In this document: in pieces, positions 62,867 to 64,000 of the stretch | Layout of the letters: every line of letters starts with the position of its first letter | Position numbering within the stretch: the stretch's first letter is position 1 | Origin: Mycolicibacterium sphagni | GTDB taxonomy: Bacteria > Actinomycetota > Actinomycetes > Mycobacteriales > Mycobacteriaceae | Assembly (NCBI RefSeq): GCF_013337765.1 | Contig: NZ_VBSB01000037.1 | Coordinates: 1-64,000 of the forward strand | Length of the DNA stretch: 64,000 nt | Direction: 5' to 3' | Notes under the pieces: generated by a model | The model's database searches: none | What the model was told of the DNA's origin: nothing | The model's input: the letters and a program-made list of their open reading frames with translations, nothing else | Made by a program: the position numbers and the translations under genes

Positions 62867-64000
62867 GTGCAAGCAGCGATTCACCGATTTGTGCGGCTGT
62901 TGCGACTAGCGGGCGTCCGCGTGTCGGTGTCGGAAGCCTTAGACGCGCTGCAGGCAGCCAGTCAACCGGGAGTACTCGCCGACAAAGCCACACTGCGACA
63001 CGCACTTTCGGTCGCATTGGTGAAGGATCGGCGCGACCTCACCGCTTTCGATGAGGTATTTGACGCGTTCTTCTCCCTAGTTCGCGTCGACTTCGGTGAC
63101 CAGGATTTGCACAGTCACACCCATGACGACCTGAGCGATACCGGCACGCTCGAGTCCTTCACGGTCTCGGAGATGCCGAGTTCCATACCGCAGCAGGGCC
63201 ACGAGCACGGAGCGCCCTCGGACATCAGGGATTATTTCGATCCAGATGATTTGGCGCAGCAGTACAACCTGCACCAGGAAGCGAACAAGATCGATCTAGC
63301 CGCCATGACGGACGAGATCGCCTTCTCCAAGGACAACCAGGCGCTGATGGGGGACGCCTACCGGGTCCAGCTGGAAGCAAATCGCTTGCACGGCGCTGGC
63401 GGACCTGGGCATCTAGCGCGTGCGACCGGCATCCGCGTCGACGCTGATCTCAGTGTGGCCCAACAGGAGACCCTGCTGGGCTGGCTCAACGCCACTGAGG
63501 ACGCCGCTGTCGACGACGGAGACGACTCGACAGCGCTCGCCCAACGACTCGCCGGCGTTCTGGCGAACCTTCCCGCCGCCCTTAAACGCCATCTGGAAGC
63601 GTTGTTGGTCCTCGAGCAACGGGTGATCGAGTCAGGAGAACGCCGAATCGGCGTTGTCGATCAAGTCGGTGAACGGGAGCGCGCCGACCTCGAAGTCTCC
63701 TTGCGACGCCTGGCCAGATCCCTGCATGGGGCATTGACACATCGCAGCAAGCTCGATACCCGCGGTCGGATCGATTCCGGGCGGACCATGCGCCGCAACA
63801 TGCGCCACGACGGCGTTCCGTTCGACCCGGTCACCGTGCGGCGCGTCGAAGACAAACCGCGGCTACTGGTTTTGGCAGATGCCAGCATGTCGGTGCGAGC
63901 CACCGCGCGGTTCACGCTTCATCTGGTTCACGGCCTACAAGACCTATTCGCGCAAGTGCGGTCGTTCGTGTTCGTCGCTGAAATCGCCGAGATCACAGAA
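62867..64000 (+). CDS. VWA-domain (CoxE-like) protein, 3' end outside window
   Basis: 378 codons are present and the frame runs off the window. The start is GTG at 62867, nine bases after the moxR stop. The N-terminal half is helical (FVRLLRLAGVRVSVSEALDA). The CoxE/VWA part begins near residue 330 with the MIDAS motif DASMS (LLVLADASMSVRATAR). A His/Asp-rich segment (LHSHTHDDLSD, about 82-92) echoes the His tail of MoxR. It is the expected partner of the MoxR ATPase in enzyme activation. The C-terminal part of the VWA domain is missing here. Confidence 0.85.
   Translation, partial: MQAAIHRFVRLLRLAGVRVSVSEALDALQAASQPGVLADKATLRHALSVALVKDRRDLTAFDEVFDAFFSLVRVDFGDQDLHSHTHDDLSDTGTLESFTVSEMPSSIPQQGHEHGAPSDIRDYFDPDDLAQQYNLHQEANKIDLAAMTDEIAFSKDNQALMGDAYRVQLEANRLHGAGGPGHLARATGIRVDADLSVAQQETLLGWLNATEDAAVDDGDDSTALAQRLAGVLANLPAALKRHLEALLVLEQRVIESGERRIGVVDQVGERERADLEVSLRRLARSLHGALTHRSKLDTRGRIDSGRTMRRNMRHDGVPFDPVTVRRVEDKPRLLVLADASMSVRATARFTLHLVHGLQDLFAQVRSFVFVAEIAEITE

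Noticed and set aside
1..64000. CRISPR array, tRNA or rRNA genes
   Set aside because: No regularly spaced repeats and no tRNA- or rRNA-like sequence were recognised on either strand by reading; a covariance search was not possible.

Overview
The window is high-GC DNA from a mycobacterium (genus Mycobacterium in the broad sense). Markers are a mycofactocin cluster, a SigC-like ECF sigma factor, a broken mycolic-acid cyclopropane-synthase-type gene, a DUF4226 (ESX-plasmid type) protein, NDMA-dependent alcohol dehydrogenases and mycobacterial-type monooxygenases. No species is claimed. The gene content recalls alkane-oxidising mycobacteria (strain NBB4, strain TY-6, 'Candidatus M. methanotrophicum'), recalled from memory and not checked by search.

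Bases 1-13,950 are accessory DNA. There are remnants of plasmid-type genes (a helicase/methylase fragment, a DUF4226 protein, another helicase stub), a XerC/D-like integrase, and a Fic toxin with its antitoxin. These are followed by an uncharacterised gene overlapping an XRE/ImmA-IrrE gene, a Hachiman-like pair (hamA nuclease plus hamB helicase), an AbrB/RelE-type toxin-antitoxin pair and a decayed gene. Near-identical palindromes TGGATAAY-N4-RTTATCCA lie next to the integrase and at the far end of the defence genes.

Bases 14,000-21,060 (minus strand) hold a soluble di-iron monooxygenase (SDIMO 1) in the order large, small, coupling, reductase, followed by an NDMA/mycofactocin-type alcohol dehydrogenase and a divergent GroEL. 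Bases 21,200-27,500 hold two two-component systems. The second is fused by overlaps to an iron alcohol dehydrogenase and abuts an mftM-like methyltransferase, as in the mnoSR locus of M. smegmatis.

Bases 27,700-39,350 carry mycofactocin genes mftA-B-C-D (+) and mftF plus a truncated mftG (-). They are split by a 6.5 kb IS21-family element whose istB is itself interrupted by a Tn554-like three-gene transposon. mftE is not seen.

Bases 39,470-50,870 (minus strand) contain a second SDIMO of methane/butane-monooxygenase type (mmoX-Y-B-D-C-Z), flanked by probable copper-handling genes and a SigC-like sigma factor. Bases 51,000-59,700 contain a copper membrane monooxygenase operon hmoC-A-B, two small membrane proteins and an acyl-CoA synthetase, with regulators on both sides. 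Bases 60,320-64,000 encode an NDMA-dependent methanol dehydrogenase (mdo), a MoxR ATPase and a VWA protein cut by the window edge.

Read together, the three monooxygenases would hydroxylate gaseous hydrocarbons, the mycofactocin-dependent alcohol dehydrogenases would oxidise the alcohols, and the acyl-CoA synthetase would activate the acids. The substrate of each enzyme cannot be settled from sequence.
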